Shown here: piece after piece, positions 15,797-22,229 of the stretch
How positions within the stretch are numbered: the stretch's first letter is position 1
Layout: each line of letters opens with the position of its first letter
From: an uncultured Oribacterium sp.
GTDB taxonomy: Bacteria; Bacillota; Clostridia; Lachnospirales; Lachnospiraceae
Length of the DNA stretch: 22,229 nucleotides
Reading direction: 5' to 3'
Assembly: GCA_937927445.1 (NCBI GenBank)
Contig: CALAOB010000168.1
Coordinates: 1 to 22,229 of the forward strand
Notes under the pieces: model-generated
The model's input: only the letters and a program-made list of their open reading frames with translations
The model's database searches: none
What the model was told of the DNA's origin: nothing
Program-made: the position numbers and the translations under genes

Positions 15797-15804
15797 TTGG
15801 ATAG

Positions 15805-15870
15805 CACCGGAGGAAGCATCAAACGGAAATGAACATTTATATTCATTTCCGTTTGATGCTTCCTCCGGTG
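15805..15870. repeat. 29-bp perfect hairpin after the M23 gene
   Basis: The arms at 15805-15833 and 15842-15870 are perfect reverse complements over 29 bp around an 8-nt loop (CATTTATA). The structure begins 8 nt after the M23 stop. No T-run follows, so it is not a classic terminator, though such a stem would block exonucleases. Confidence 0.9.
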
Positions 15871-15932
15871 GGCAAGGTGCGAAGCACCTCTGCCCGCTTC
15901 ATCGAGGCTTCCGAAGGTAAGCCTCGATGAAG
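15870..15932. repeat. Two further hairpins in tandem
   Basis: GGGCA-AGGTGC-GAA-GCACCT-C-TGCCC (15870-15895) and a 14-bp perfect stem CTTCATCGAGGCTT/AAGCCTCGATGAAG (15897-15932) with loop CCGAAGGT follow the 29-bp hairpin almost without a gap. Together the three occupy most of the space before ispF. Confidence 0.85.
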
Positions 15933-15969
15933 GCGATCATTCTATAAGCAGATTAAAAGGAGGTTATTT

Positions 15970-16437
15970 ATGAGAATCGGAACAGGATATGATGTACATA
16001 AATTAGTCGAGGGACGTGCACTGATCCTCGGCGGCGTGACCATCCCGTATGAACTCGGCCTCGACGGCCACAGCGATGCGGATGTGATCGTGCACGCCAT
16101 CATGGATGCACTGCTCGGCGCAGCGGCGCTCGGGGATATCGGGCAGCACTTCCCGGATACGGATCCGCGCTACAAGGGCGCCGATTCCGTACAGCTGCTT
16201 CATGAGGTCGGCCTCATCCTCGCCGCCCATGGCTACAGCGTCGAGAACATCGACTCCACCATCATCGCGCAGCGCCCGAAGCTGATGAGCTATCTCCCGG
16301 AGATGCGCGCGAATGTCGCGAAGGCACTGAACCTTTCCGTCGACCAGGTGTCCATCAAGGCCACCACGGAAGAGCACCTCGGCTTCACCGGCCGCGGTGA
16401 GGGCATCAGCGCACAGGCTGTCGCACTGCTGATTTAG
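15970..16437 (+). CDS. ispF: 2-C-methyl-D-erythritol 2,4-cyclodiphosphate synthase
   Basis: This 155-residue trimeric zinc enzyme forms the cyclic diphosphate in the MEP pathway to isoprenoid precursors. Hallmarks are the N-terminal GTGYDVHKL (Asp8 and His10 bind metal), LDGHSDADV, the ALGDIGQHFPDTD segment and the C-terminal KATTEEHLGFTGRGEGI. The length is standard. AAAAGGAGG precedes the ATG. No ispD is nearby, although the two are often adjacent or fused elsewhere. Confidence 0.97.
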   Translation: MRIGTGYDVHKLVEGRALILGGVTIPYELGLDGHSDADVIVHAIMDALLGAAALGDIGQHFPDTDPRYKGADSVQLLHEVGLILAAHGYSVENIDSTIIAQRPKLMSYLPEMRANVAKALNLSVDQVSIKATTEEHLGFTGRGEGISAQAVALLI

Positions 16438-16445
16438 ATTTCAGG

Positions 16446-16677
16446 CAGAGGCCCGGAGGGCCGACGCCAGAAACCATACGTAGAGTTCGATGAAGAATCA
16501 AAATCCCACCCCTTAGAAGTACTTGGTGTTATCTCTCCATGGACCCCTCTGTCAATGCTGAGTTTTCATAAAGAAAACTCAGCTATTGCAGAGGGCCTAG
16601 TACTTCTTAGGGGTGGGATTTTAGATTCTTCCGAACTCGGAGTACTGTGCTTCTGGTGCCGGCCCTCCGGGCCTCTG
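16446..16677. repeat. Folded intergenic repeat, copy 2 with long central hairpin (232 nt)
   Basis: The outer arms CAGAGGCCCGGAGGGCCG and CGGCCCTCCGGGCCTCTG are perfect complements, and pairing continues inward (CCAGAA/TTCTGG, GAGTTCG/CGAACTC, AAGAATC/GATTCTT). The ends match the copy at 64-167 closely, including CGGAGTACTGTGCTTCT on the right. A central segment at 16500-16622 is absent from that copy; its ends AAAATCCCACCCC and GGGGTGGGATTTT are complementary, and it contains another long hairpin with GCTGAGTTTTC/GAAAACTCAGC. It sits between the convergent ispF and lipid kinase genes and has no coding frame of note. Confidence 0.8.
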
Positions 16678-16689
16678 ACGAAAATAAAC

Positions 16690-17625
16690 TCAGAGCCTCA
16701 GCCTCAGCTTCTTCGGGATGCAGGTCAGCGTATAATCCGTCTGCTCGCCGATCGGCTCGCCGTCCACATGCACCGGAAGCGCCCGATCCGTATGGATCAC
16801 GGCCTCACGGCAGCGGTAGAGGTGCACACCGGTGTGCGTGACATGCTTTCCGAAGATACTCGCCAGCATGATGAGAAGCAGCCGCCACTTATACTTCGTG
16901 CTCACGATGCAGATATCGAGGTAGCCGTCCGCGCCGTCCGCCTTCGGGCAGACCATGTAGCCGCCGTCGAAGGGATGCACATGCGCCGAGATGAAGAGGA
17001 TATTGTTAAACTCGTGGCGCTTATCGCCATCGAGGACCACATAGCCGTGACTCGGACGCGCATGGATCAGCTCCCGCACGAAGATACGGAAATAGCTCGC
17101 CCGCCGACGCCGGAAAAACGGCTTTTTCGCATCCGCCGCACAGGCATATGCATCCGCATACAGCGCCGGAAAGAGCGCCGCATCGAAGCCGATCCCGGAG
17201 CTCACTGCGAAGCGGCGATTCATGGTCGCACAGTTCAGCACGCCATAATCGAGCAGCAGCTCATCCGATGGATTCCCGAGGCGCTTCAGCTGCGAACGCA
17301 GTGTATAGCGCTTCCGATAGCAGCGTGCAATGTCATTATCTGTTTTCGTCGGGATATAGGCGATGGACACACGGTCACTATCCATGTGCAGTCCATCCAC
17401 GACCTCGTTCAGTGTGCCCTCGCCACCGATCACAGTGATCGTCCGCTTCTCCGGACAGCGCTCGGACAGCTGCCGTGCGTAGCGGCGCGCATCGCCGGCC
17501 TTCTCTGTCAGAAAGGCCTCGAAGTTCTCCGTATTATGTGTCCGTTTCAAATATTTAAGTATCTTATCCCAGATTTTTCGCCCGCGCCCACCTGAGGCCT
17601 CTGGATTGATGATGAAATAATACAT
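16690..17625 (-). CDS. Diacylglycerol kinase-family lipid kinase
   Basis: This 311-residue protein has the DAGK catalytic fold (YegS/DgkB/BmrU group), which phosphorylates diacylglycerol or related lipids. The N-terminus is MYYFIINPEASGGRG and the nucleotide loop reads GGEGTLNEVVDGL, where the family normally has GGDGT. The next motif is TKTDNDIAR in place of the usual G-T/S-G-N-D-F-A-R. The C-terminal beta domain (FDGGYMVCPKADGADGYLDICIV, HVDGEP) is normal. GGAGGAAGT precedes the ATG. The altered motifs may mean a different substrate or reduced activity. It is convergent with ispF and divergent from htrA. Confidence 0.88.
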   Translation of the reverse strand: MYYFIINPEASGGRGRKIWDKILKYLKRTHNTENFEAFLTEKAGDARRYARQLSERCPEKRTITVIGGEGTLNEVVDGLHMDSDRVSIAYIPTKTDNDIARCYRKRYTLRSQLKRLGNPSDELLLDYGVLNCATMNRRFAVSSGIGFDAALFPALYADAYACAADAKKPFFRRRRASYFRIFVRELIHARPSHGYVVLDGDKRHEFNNILFISAHVHPFDGGYMVCPKADGADGYLDICIVSTKYKWRLLLIMLASIFGKHVTHTGVHLYRCREAVIHTDRALPVHVDGEPIGEQTDYTLTCIPKKLRLRL

Positions 17626-17652
17626 ACTTCCTCCGAAGCTTTATATGGAAAA

Positions 17653-17661
17653 ATTATAGCA
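17653..17661 (-). promoter_or_regulatory. Extended -10 promoter of the lipid kinase gene
   Basis: On the minus strand TGCTATAAT is a perfect extended -10 element, about 28 nt before the ATG at 17625. No good -35 box is seen. Confidence 0.6.
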
Positions 17662-17926
17662 TTTTTCCGTCGCTCTATCTCTAAAAAGACTATAAACTGA
17701 TTTTGGCATTTCACAATTTCTCCAAATCTAAGACACACTTTCAACACAGAAATCACGTATCATACTCGATGTAAACAGAAAGATAGCTGATGTGAATGAG
17801 CATCATCCGTAATCGTCGAGGCGACGATCGGCAGCAGAACGCAGAAGGTCTGGTGGCGATCGCAGTCCGGCTTTACCAGATTACGATGAATGAACATATA
17901 CGATCGATCAGGAACTACACTTTCTC
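17662..17926 (+). other. Intergenic region and possible structured leader before htrA
   Basis: The gap of about 310 nt between the lipid kinase gene and htrA has no likely gene. At 17808-17885 it can fold into a branched structure: CGTAAT pairs with ATTACG at the base, ATCGTCG-AGG-CGACGAT (17812-17828) is one arm, and TCTGGT (17849-17854) pairs with ACCAGA (17875-17880) as another. The base and first arm share three nucleotides, so they compete partly. A clear promoter for htrA was not found. Confidence 0.35.
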
Positions 17927-17938
17927 AGGAGGTTCATG

Positions 17939-19381
17939 ATGAAAAAAGTAGCAGGAATTGTTTTAGGTGCTGTTTTATTCGGTGCCGTCGCCGGTGCATC
18001 CATGGTCGGTGTCAATGTCGCCGCCCAGAAGGCCGGCATCGTTTACCAGAGCGACAGTGGTGCCCAGGCAGTCACACCGGAGACCACCGCCGCCGCGACC
18101 CAGGCCGCCGCAGAAACACAGGCAGCGGGCACGCAGAACAGTGGTGCCGCACAGGCATCCACGATGGGGTATGGCTCCGTCACCGAGGTCGCGAAGAACG
18201 CGATGCCGTCGGTCGTCGCCATCACCAATATGATGAAGTATCAGGCGAATGGCTTCTCCCTCTTCGGGAACTACCAGAATTATGAGACCGAGGTACCGGC
18301 GAGTGGTTCCGGTGTCATTGTCGGAAAGAATGATACCGAGCTTCTGATCGTCACCAATAACCATGTGGTCGCCGATTCGAGCTCCCTCTCCGTCACCTTC
18401 TGTGATAACGAGAGTGTCGATGCGGAAATCAAGGGCACCGATGCCTCCGCGGATCTCGCCGTGGTCGCTGTAAAGCTTTCCGATATCCCGCAGGCGACGA
18501 TGGATGCGCTGAAGGTCATCAGCATTGGCAACAGTGATGACATCCAGGTCGGTGATCAGGTCGTGGCCATCGGTAACGCACTGGGCTACGGTCAGTCCGT
18601 CACCACCGGTATCATCTCCGCAAAGGACAGAGACGTTCAGACCAGTGAAGGCAGCGAGTCCGGGCTTCTCCAGACCGATGCCGCCATCAACCCGGGCAAC
18701 TCCGGCGGCGCACTCCTCAATATGCAGGGCGAGCTGATCGGCATCAACGTCGCGAAGTACAGTGACACCGACGTCGAGGGCATGGGCTACTCCATCCCGT
18801 CCGACAAGGCGAAAAAGGTCATCGATTCCCTGTCCACACTGACCACACGTCAGGCCGTTCCGGAGGATGAGCGCGGTTACCTCGGCATCCAGGTGAAGAA
18901 CATCGACGCACAGACCGCACAGACCTTCGACATGCCACAGGGCGTCTTCATCTATAAGTTTACAGAAGGGTCCAATGCTGAGAACAGCGGCCTCCAGGAG
19001 AAGGATATCATCACCGCACTGGATGGTCAGGGCGTCAACACCTACGACGATCTCTCGAACCTTCTTTCGAAGTATAAGGCCGGCGAAACCGTTAAGGTCA
19101 CCGTCAAGCGTCCGAACGGCAACAAGTACGATGAAGTAACCGTCGACGTCACCCTGGGTTCCTCCGAGACCTCGAACACCAACAAGAAGTCCGGCACCCA
19201 GAGCCAGCAGAACCAGGGCTCCGCAAATGACCCGTTCTCACAGAACGGCGGCAGCTCAAATGGTAATGGCTCCAGCGGCAACGGTTCAAATGGCAGTCAG
19301 GGCTCCAGCGGCTCCGACAGCACAGATCAGGAGCAGCTGTGGCAGCAGTTCCAGCAGTTCTTCAACCAGTATCAACGATGA
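17939..19381 (+). CDS. htrA: HtrA/DegP-type serine protease with PDZ domain
   Basis: This 480-residue membrane-anchored S1C protease degrades or handles misfolded exported proteins. An N-terminal hydrophobic anchor (5-30) is followed by an Ala/Thr/Gln-rich linker, the trypsin-like domain with the triad His142 (TNNHVVA), Asp172 (ADLAVV) and Ser255 (NPGNSGGALL), a PDZ domain (about 314-410: RGYLGIQVKNID) and a Ser/Gly/Asn-rich tail ending in Gln-rich WQQFQQFFNQYQR. AGGAGG is 6 nt before ATG 17939; the ATG one codon earlier is too close. It is divergent from the lipid kinase gene. The low-complexity tail is unusual, since many HtrA proteins end at the PDZ domain. Confidence 0.96.
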   Translation: MKKVAGIVLGAVLFGAVAGASMVGVNVAAQKAGIVYQSDSGAQAVTPETTAAATQAAAETQAAGTQNSGAAQASTMGYGSVTEVAKNAMPSVVAITNMMKYQANGFSLFGNYQNYETEVPASGSGVIVGKNDTELLIVTNNHVVADSSSLSVTFCDNESVDAEIKGTDASADLAVVAVKLSDIPQATMDALKVISIGNSDDIQVGDQVVAIGNALGYGQSVTTGIISAKDRDVQTSEGSESGLLQTDAAINPGNSGGALLNMQGELIGINVAKYSDTDVEGMGYSIPSDKAKKVIDSLSTLTTRQAVPEDERGYLGIQVKNIDAQTAQTFDMPQGVFIYKFTEGSNAENSGLQEKDIITALDGQGVNTYDDLSNLLSKYKAGETVKVTVKRPNGNKYDEVTVDVTLGSSETSNTNKKSGTQSQQNQGSANDPFSQNGGSSNGNGSSGNGSNGSQGSSGSDSTDQEQLWQQFQQFFNQYQR

Positions 19382-19475
19382 TCCATGAGAGGGCCGTCCG
19401 AAGGACGGAGCGGCGCATGGATGCCCTAGTGGCGAACGTATTCAGAGGGCTTGTCGGGTAACCGGCAAGCCCTCA
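19382..19475 (+). terminator. Hairpins after htrA, including terminator-like stem
   Basis: TCCATG/CATGGA encloses CCGTCC-GAA-GGACGG just after the htrA stop. GAGGGCTTG-CGG/CCG-CAAGCCCTC (19446-19475) is a strong stem, followed only by ATTGTCATT, so the T-run is poor. The second is the better candidate for ending htrA transcription. Confidence 0.55.
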
Positions 19476-19481
19476 TTGTCA

Positions 19482-19510
19482 TTGACGCGCGGGCCTTTAA
19501 GCCGTAAAAT
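19482..19510 (+). promoter_or_regulatory. Promoter of the cysS operon
   Basis: TTGACG (19482-19487), 17 nt and TAAAAT (19505-19510) make a good promoter. The leader to the cysS ATG is about 110 nt and contains CGCCA-GAAGCAT-TGGCG (19546-19562). No T-box motif was seen. Confidence 0.7.
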
Positions 19511-19627
19511 GGTTTTATATGACCCCATGAGAAGCGATGATGTAACGCCAGAAGCATTGGCGAACGCAGGATGTACCGTCATAGAAATGTACCGGGCGGA
19601 CAGCGCGCGATGGGTAGAGGAGATACT

Positions 19628-21037
19628 ATGAAGATTTTTAATACGATGTCCCGCATGAAGGAAGAGTTTAAGCCGATCGAGGAAGGCAAGATCCGTATGT
19701 ACGTCTGTGGACCGACGGTCTACAACTTCATCCATATCGGTAACGCGCGTCCGATGATCGTGTTTGATACCTTCCGTCGCTATATGGAGTATCAGGGCTA
19801 TAAGGTAACCTATGTTTCGAACTATACCGATGTCGACGATAAGATCATCAAGGAGTCCATCGAAGAGGGCGTAAGCTGCGGCGAGATCACGAAGAAGTAC
19901 ATCGCCGAGGTCGAGAAGGACATGGACGCGATGAACATCGAGCCGGCGAGCGCACACCCGAAGGCGACCGAGGAGATCCAGGGCATGATCGATCTGATCC
20001 AGACCCTGATCGAGGGCGGTAACGCTTATGTCGCAGCCGACGGTACCGTTTATTTCGATACGACCTCCTTCCGCGGTTATGGAAAGCTCAGCCACAAGAA
20101 CATCGATGAGCTGCAGTCCGGTTTCCGTGATCTGAAGGTATCCGGCGAGGAGGGCAAGCGTACCTCCACCGATTTTGTACTCTGGAAGCCGAAGAAGGAC
20201 GGCGAGCCGTACTGGGAGTCTCCGTGGTGCGAGGGTCGTCCGGGCTGGCACACCGAGTGCTGCGTCATGGCACCGAAGTACTGCGGCGGACGTCTCGACA
20301 TCCATGCCGGCGGTGAGGACCTCATCTTCCCGCACCACGAGAACGAGATCGCACAGTATGAGAGTGCGCACCACGAGATCTTCTCGAACTACTGGATGCA
20401 CAACGGATTTATCAATATCAACAACCAGAAGATGAGTAAGTCCCTCGGTAACTTCTTTACCGTCCGCGACATCACCGCACAGTACGATCCGATGGTCCTC
20501 CGCTTCTACATGCTGAGTGCTCACTACCGCAATCCGCTTAACTTCAGTAAGGAGCTCATGGATGCCGCGAAGACCTCCCTCGACCGTATCTACACGGCGC
20601 TCGAGCGTCTGCGTGAGCTGAGTGCGAAGGCACAGGGCGAGGCGATGACGGAGAAGGAGCTGGAGGATCAGAAGGCGGTCGATCAGCTGCAGGAGACCTT
20701 CAACAGCAAGATGGACGACGATCTGAACACCGCGGATGCCATCACGGCGATCTTCGAGCTCGTTCGTGTGGCGAACATCACGGCGACCGAAGAGAGCACA
20801 AAGGCATACGTAGACTATGTACTTGCGAAGCTCGAGCTTCTCATGGGTGTACTCGGACTTCGTACCGAGCTTCAGAAGGATGATCTCGACAGTGAGGTAG
20901 AGAAGCTGATCGAGGAGCGTCAGGCAGCACGTAAGGCGAAGGACTTCGCCCGGGCGGATGAAATCCGTGACCAGCTGCTCGCCATGGGTATCGTCCTGAA
21001 GGATACCAGAGAAGGCGTGAAGTGGAGTCGTGCCTGA
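19628..21037 (+). CDS. cysS: Cysteinyl-tRNA synthetase
   Basis: This 469-residue class I synthetase charges tRNA-Cys. The zinc and cysteine site begins with Cys27 in YVCGPTVYN, the HIGH signature is HIGN (36-39), CysRS-specific GWHTECCVMA and HAGGEDLIFPHHENE follow, and KMSKS is at 268-272. The length is standard. AGAGGAG precedes ATG 19628; an in-frame ATG at 19571 lies in the leader and adds unconserved residues. The stop overlaps the mrnC start by one base. Confidence 0.97.
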   Translation: MKIFNTMSRMKEEFKPIEEGKIRMYVCGPTVYNFIHIGNARPMIVFDTFRRYMEYQGYKVTYVSNYTDVDDKIIKESIEEGVSCGEITKKYIAEVEKDMDAMNIEPASAHPKATEEIQGMIDLIQTLIEGGNAYVAADGTVYFDTTSFRGYGKLSHKNIDELQSGFRDLKVSGEEGKRTSTDFVLWKPKKDGEPYWESPWCEGRPGWHTECCVMAPKYCGGRLDIHAGGEDLIFPHHENEIAQYESAHHEIFSNYWMHNGFININNQKMSKSLGNFFTVRDITAQYDPMVLRFYMLSAHYRNPLNFSKELMDAAKTSLDRIYTALERLRELSAKAQGEAMTEKELEDQKAVDQLQETFNSKMDDDLNTADAITAIFELVRVANITATEESTKAYVDYVLAKLELLMGVLGLRTELQKDDLDSEVEKLIEERQAARKAKDFARADEIRDQLLAMGIVLKDTREGVKWSRA

Positions 21038-21537
21038 TGGATTTCGAGATTTTCAAGCTGTATAAGGAAAAGCTGAATCTGAAAGCGGTGGATGTCCAGA
21101 CGACTTCACCGCTTATTCTCGCGTACATCGGCGACTGTCTCTATGACCTCGCCGTGCGCGAGTACATGGTGTCGAACTTCCCGGGTGTGGTCAATGCAGT
21201 CAACCAGAAGAAAACGACCTTCGTCTGTGCACATGCGCAGTCGGAGATCATGGGCTATCTGATCGGACAGGGCGTGCTGACGGAGGAGGAGATGTCCGTC
21301 TACCGTCGTGGCCGTAATCAGAAGTCCGCGACGCACAGCAAGAACAGCTCGATTCAGGAGTACCGCCGCGCAACGGGCTTCGAGGCGCTCATCGGCTACT
21401 TATATCTGACCGAACAGTACAAGCGCATGATCGACCTCGAGGCGAGAGGCATCGCCCACCTGCAGGAACTCGAGGACCGCTATGGCGAAATCCGGCACGA
21501 ACCGGCGGCAGAAGTGCCAGAGACAGAGGAAGAGTAA
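21037..21537 (+). CDS. mrnC: Mini-ribonuclease 3
   Basis: This 166-residue protein is an RNase III catalytic domain without a double-stranded-RNA-binding domain, known in Firmicutes for 23S rRNA maturation. The active-site helix reads YIGDCLYDLAVREY (Asp33), and RGRNQKSATHSKNSSIQEYRRATGFEALIGYLYL matches the second signature with its Glu. The ATG overlaps the cysS stop (TGATG), so translation is coupled. The last 15 residues are an acidic tail. The cysS-mrnC-rlmB order is conserved in Firmicutes. Confidence 0.96.
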   Translation: MDFEIFKLYKEKLNLKAVDVQTTSPLILAYIGDCLYDLAVREYMVSNFPGVVNAVNQKKTTFVCAHAQSEIMGYLIGQGVLTEEEMSVYRRGRNQKSATHSKNSSIQEYRRATGFEALIGYLYLTEQYKRMIDLEARGIAHLQELEDRYGEIRHEPAAEVPETEEE

Positions 21538-21539
21538 AT

Positions 21540-21640
21540 CGGTCGGAAAACGGTATTTTACCGACATAAACATCGCATCTGATCGCGGAAGCAGCTTCCG
21601 AAGCGCACCGGCTTTCGGAAGCGGACATGGATACGAGTAC
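21540..21640. other. Hairpins between mrnC and rlmB
   Basis: TCGGT/ACCGA (from 21540) and GCTTCCGAA/TTCGGAAGC (9-bp arms, around 21594-21622) form hairpins in this gap. Neither has a T-run, so read-through into rlmB is expected. Confidence 0.45.
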
Positions 21641-21656
21641 AGGAGAAAATGAAAGC

Positions 21657-22229
21657 ATGAGAGATGAAGAATTTACATTAATCGGACGAAATCCGGTCAT
21701 CGAAGCATTTCGTGCGGGCAAGGCGATCGATCGTCTGTTCGTACAGGACGGGCTCCACGATGGTCCGATTTCCACGATTTTACGTGAGGCGAAGAAGGCC
21801 GGTGTGAAGCCGGAATTCGTGAAGAAGGAGCGCCTCGATGAGATCGCCGGGCAGGGCGCAAGCCACCAGGGTGTGGCAGCGTACCTCGCGGCGTTCCACT
21901 ACAGCAGCGTGCAGGAGATGCTCGACGCTGCCCACGAGAAGAACGAGGACCCGTTCCTCTTCATCCTCGACGGCATCGAGGATCCGCATAACCTCGGCGC
22001 GATGATCCGTACCGCGAACCTCGCCGGTGCCCATGGTGTCATCATTCCGAAGCACCGCGCCGTAGGTCTGACCGCCACCGTGGCCAGAACATCCGCAGGT
22101 GCCCTGAATTTCACACCGGTTGCCAAAGTGACGAATCTTGGAGCAGCCATGGACGAACTCAAGAAAGAGGGGCTGTGGTTTGTCTGTGCAGATATGGGCG
22201 GCACGACGATGTACGATCTGAATTTAAAA
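21657..22229 (+). CDS. rlmB: 23S rRNA 2'-O-methyltransferase RlmB, partial
   Basis: The first 191 codons are present and the frame is open to the window edge. It is a SpoU-family (TrmH/RlmB) methyltransferase that methylates a guanosine ribose in 23S rRNA. An N-terminal substrate-binding domain (LIGRNPVIEAFRAG to about residue 75) precedes the SPOUT domain with motif 1 IEDPHNLGAMIRTANLAGA and motif 2 IIPKHRAVGLTATVARTSAGA; the last motif lies outside. AGGAG is 11 nt before the ATG, and a three-codon ORF (ATG 21649, MKA-stop) overlaps its start as ATGA. Confidence 0.94.
   Translation, partial: MRDEEFTLIGRNPVIEAFRAGKAIDRLFVQDGLHDGPISTILREAKKAGVKPEFVKKERLDEIAGQGASHQGVAAYLAAFHYSSVQEMLDAAHEKNEDPFLFILDGIEDPHNLGAMIRTANLAGAHGVIIPKHRAVGLTATVARTSAGALNFTPVAKVTNLGAAMDELKKEGLWFVCADMGGTTMYDLNLK

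Noticed and set aside
16555..17595. Plus-strand open frame opposite the lipid kinase
   Set aside because: The minus-strand protein has clear DAGK motifs and a ribosome site; the plus frame begins within the repeat element and has neither.
19511..19627. T-box riboswitch before cysS
   Set aside because: The leader is only about 110 nt and lacks the T-box core sequence and a terminator before the ATG.

Overview
The window looks like chromosomal DNA of an anaerobic, fairly GC-rich Firmicute, most likely a clostridium of the Lachnospiraceae type. This is inferred from gene content, not from a marker gene. The signs are a rubrerythrin/superoxide-reductase defence operon, an FtsEX pair followed by an M23 peptidase, an orphan sugar-ABC ATPase next to a PucR/CdaR-type regulator, Mini-RNase III after cysS, strong AGGAGG-type ribosome sites, and a tRNA gene without an encoded CCA. 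No phage, IS transposase or CRISPR array was found.

Left part (1-5165). A terminator from an upstream gene is followed by a folded repeat element and a strong promoter driving a DUF134/NifX-like fusion gene. Next comes a four-gene redox operon: rubrerythrin, desulfoferrodoxin, a small ferredoxin:thioredoxin reductase catalytic-type protein and thioredoxin, with a PerR-box-like site at its promoter. A GNAT-domain membrane protein and the lipoprotein flavin transferase ApbE follow as a pair.

Middle (5166-9900). A tRNA-Gln(CTG) gene has its own promoter and terminator. After it lie a secreted protein with one cell-wall-binding-like repeat, a 5'-truncated mscL remnant, a probable Mn/Fe-type cation diffusion facilitator coupled to an acyl-ACP thioesterase, and a shortened CvfB-like RNA-binding protein whose 3' end is AT-richer than its surroundings.

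Right part (9900-22229). This holds ugpC/msmK, the PucR-type regulator, ftsE-ftsX and a coiled-coil M23 hydrolase (a division/elongation wall-hydrolysis module), then ispF. A diacylglycerol-kinase-family gene lies convergent to ispF on the minus strand. HtrA is divergent from it, and cysS-mrnC-rlmB runs off the right edge. ispF, cysS, mrnC and rlmB belong to a neighbourhood familiar from Bacillus, here interrupted by the lipid kinase and htrA.

The least explained content is intergenic. Large hairpins at 64-167 and 16446-16677 clearly belong to one repeat family, and 6714-6782 may be a relative. Their outer flanks differ in sequence but stay self-complementary, which suggests selection on RNA structure. 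Other intergenic spaces hold a 29-bp perfect hairpin with two further hairpins (15805-15932), a duplicated GAGA-loop hairpin (9043-9120) and a possible branched leader before htrA. These repeats, the PerR-like redox operon, the internal start in the DUF134/NifX fusion and the mscL remnant deserve the closest second look.
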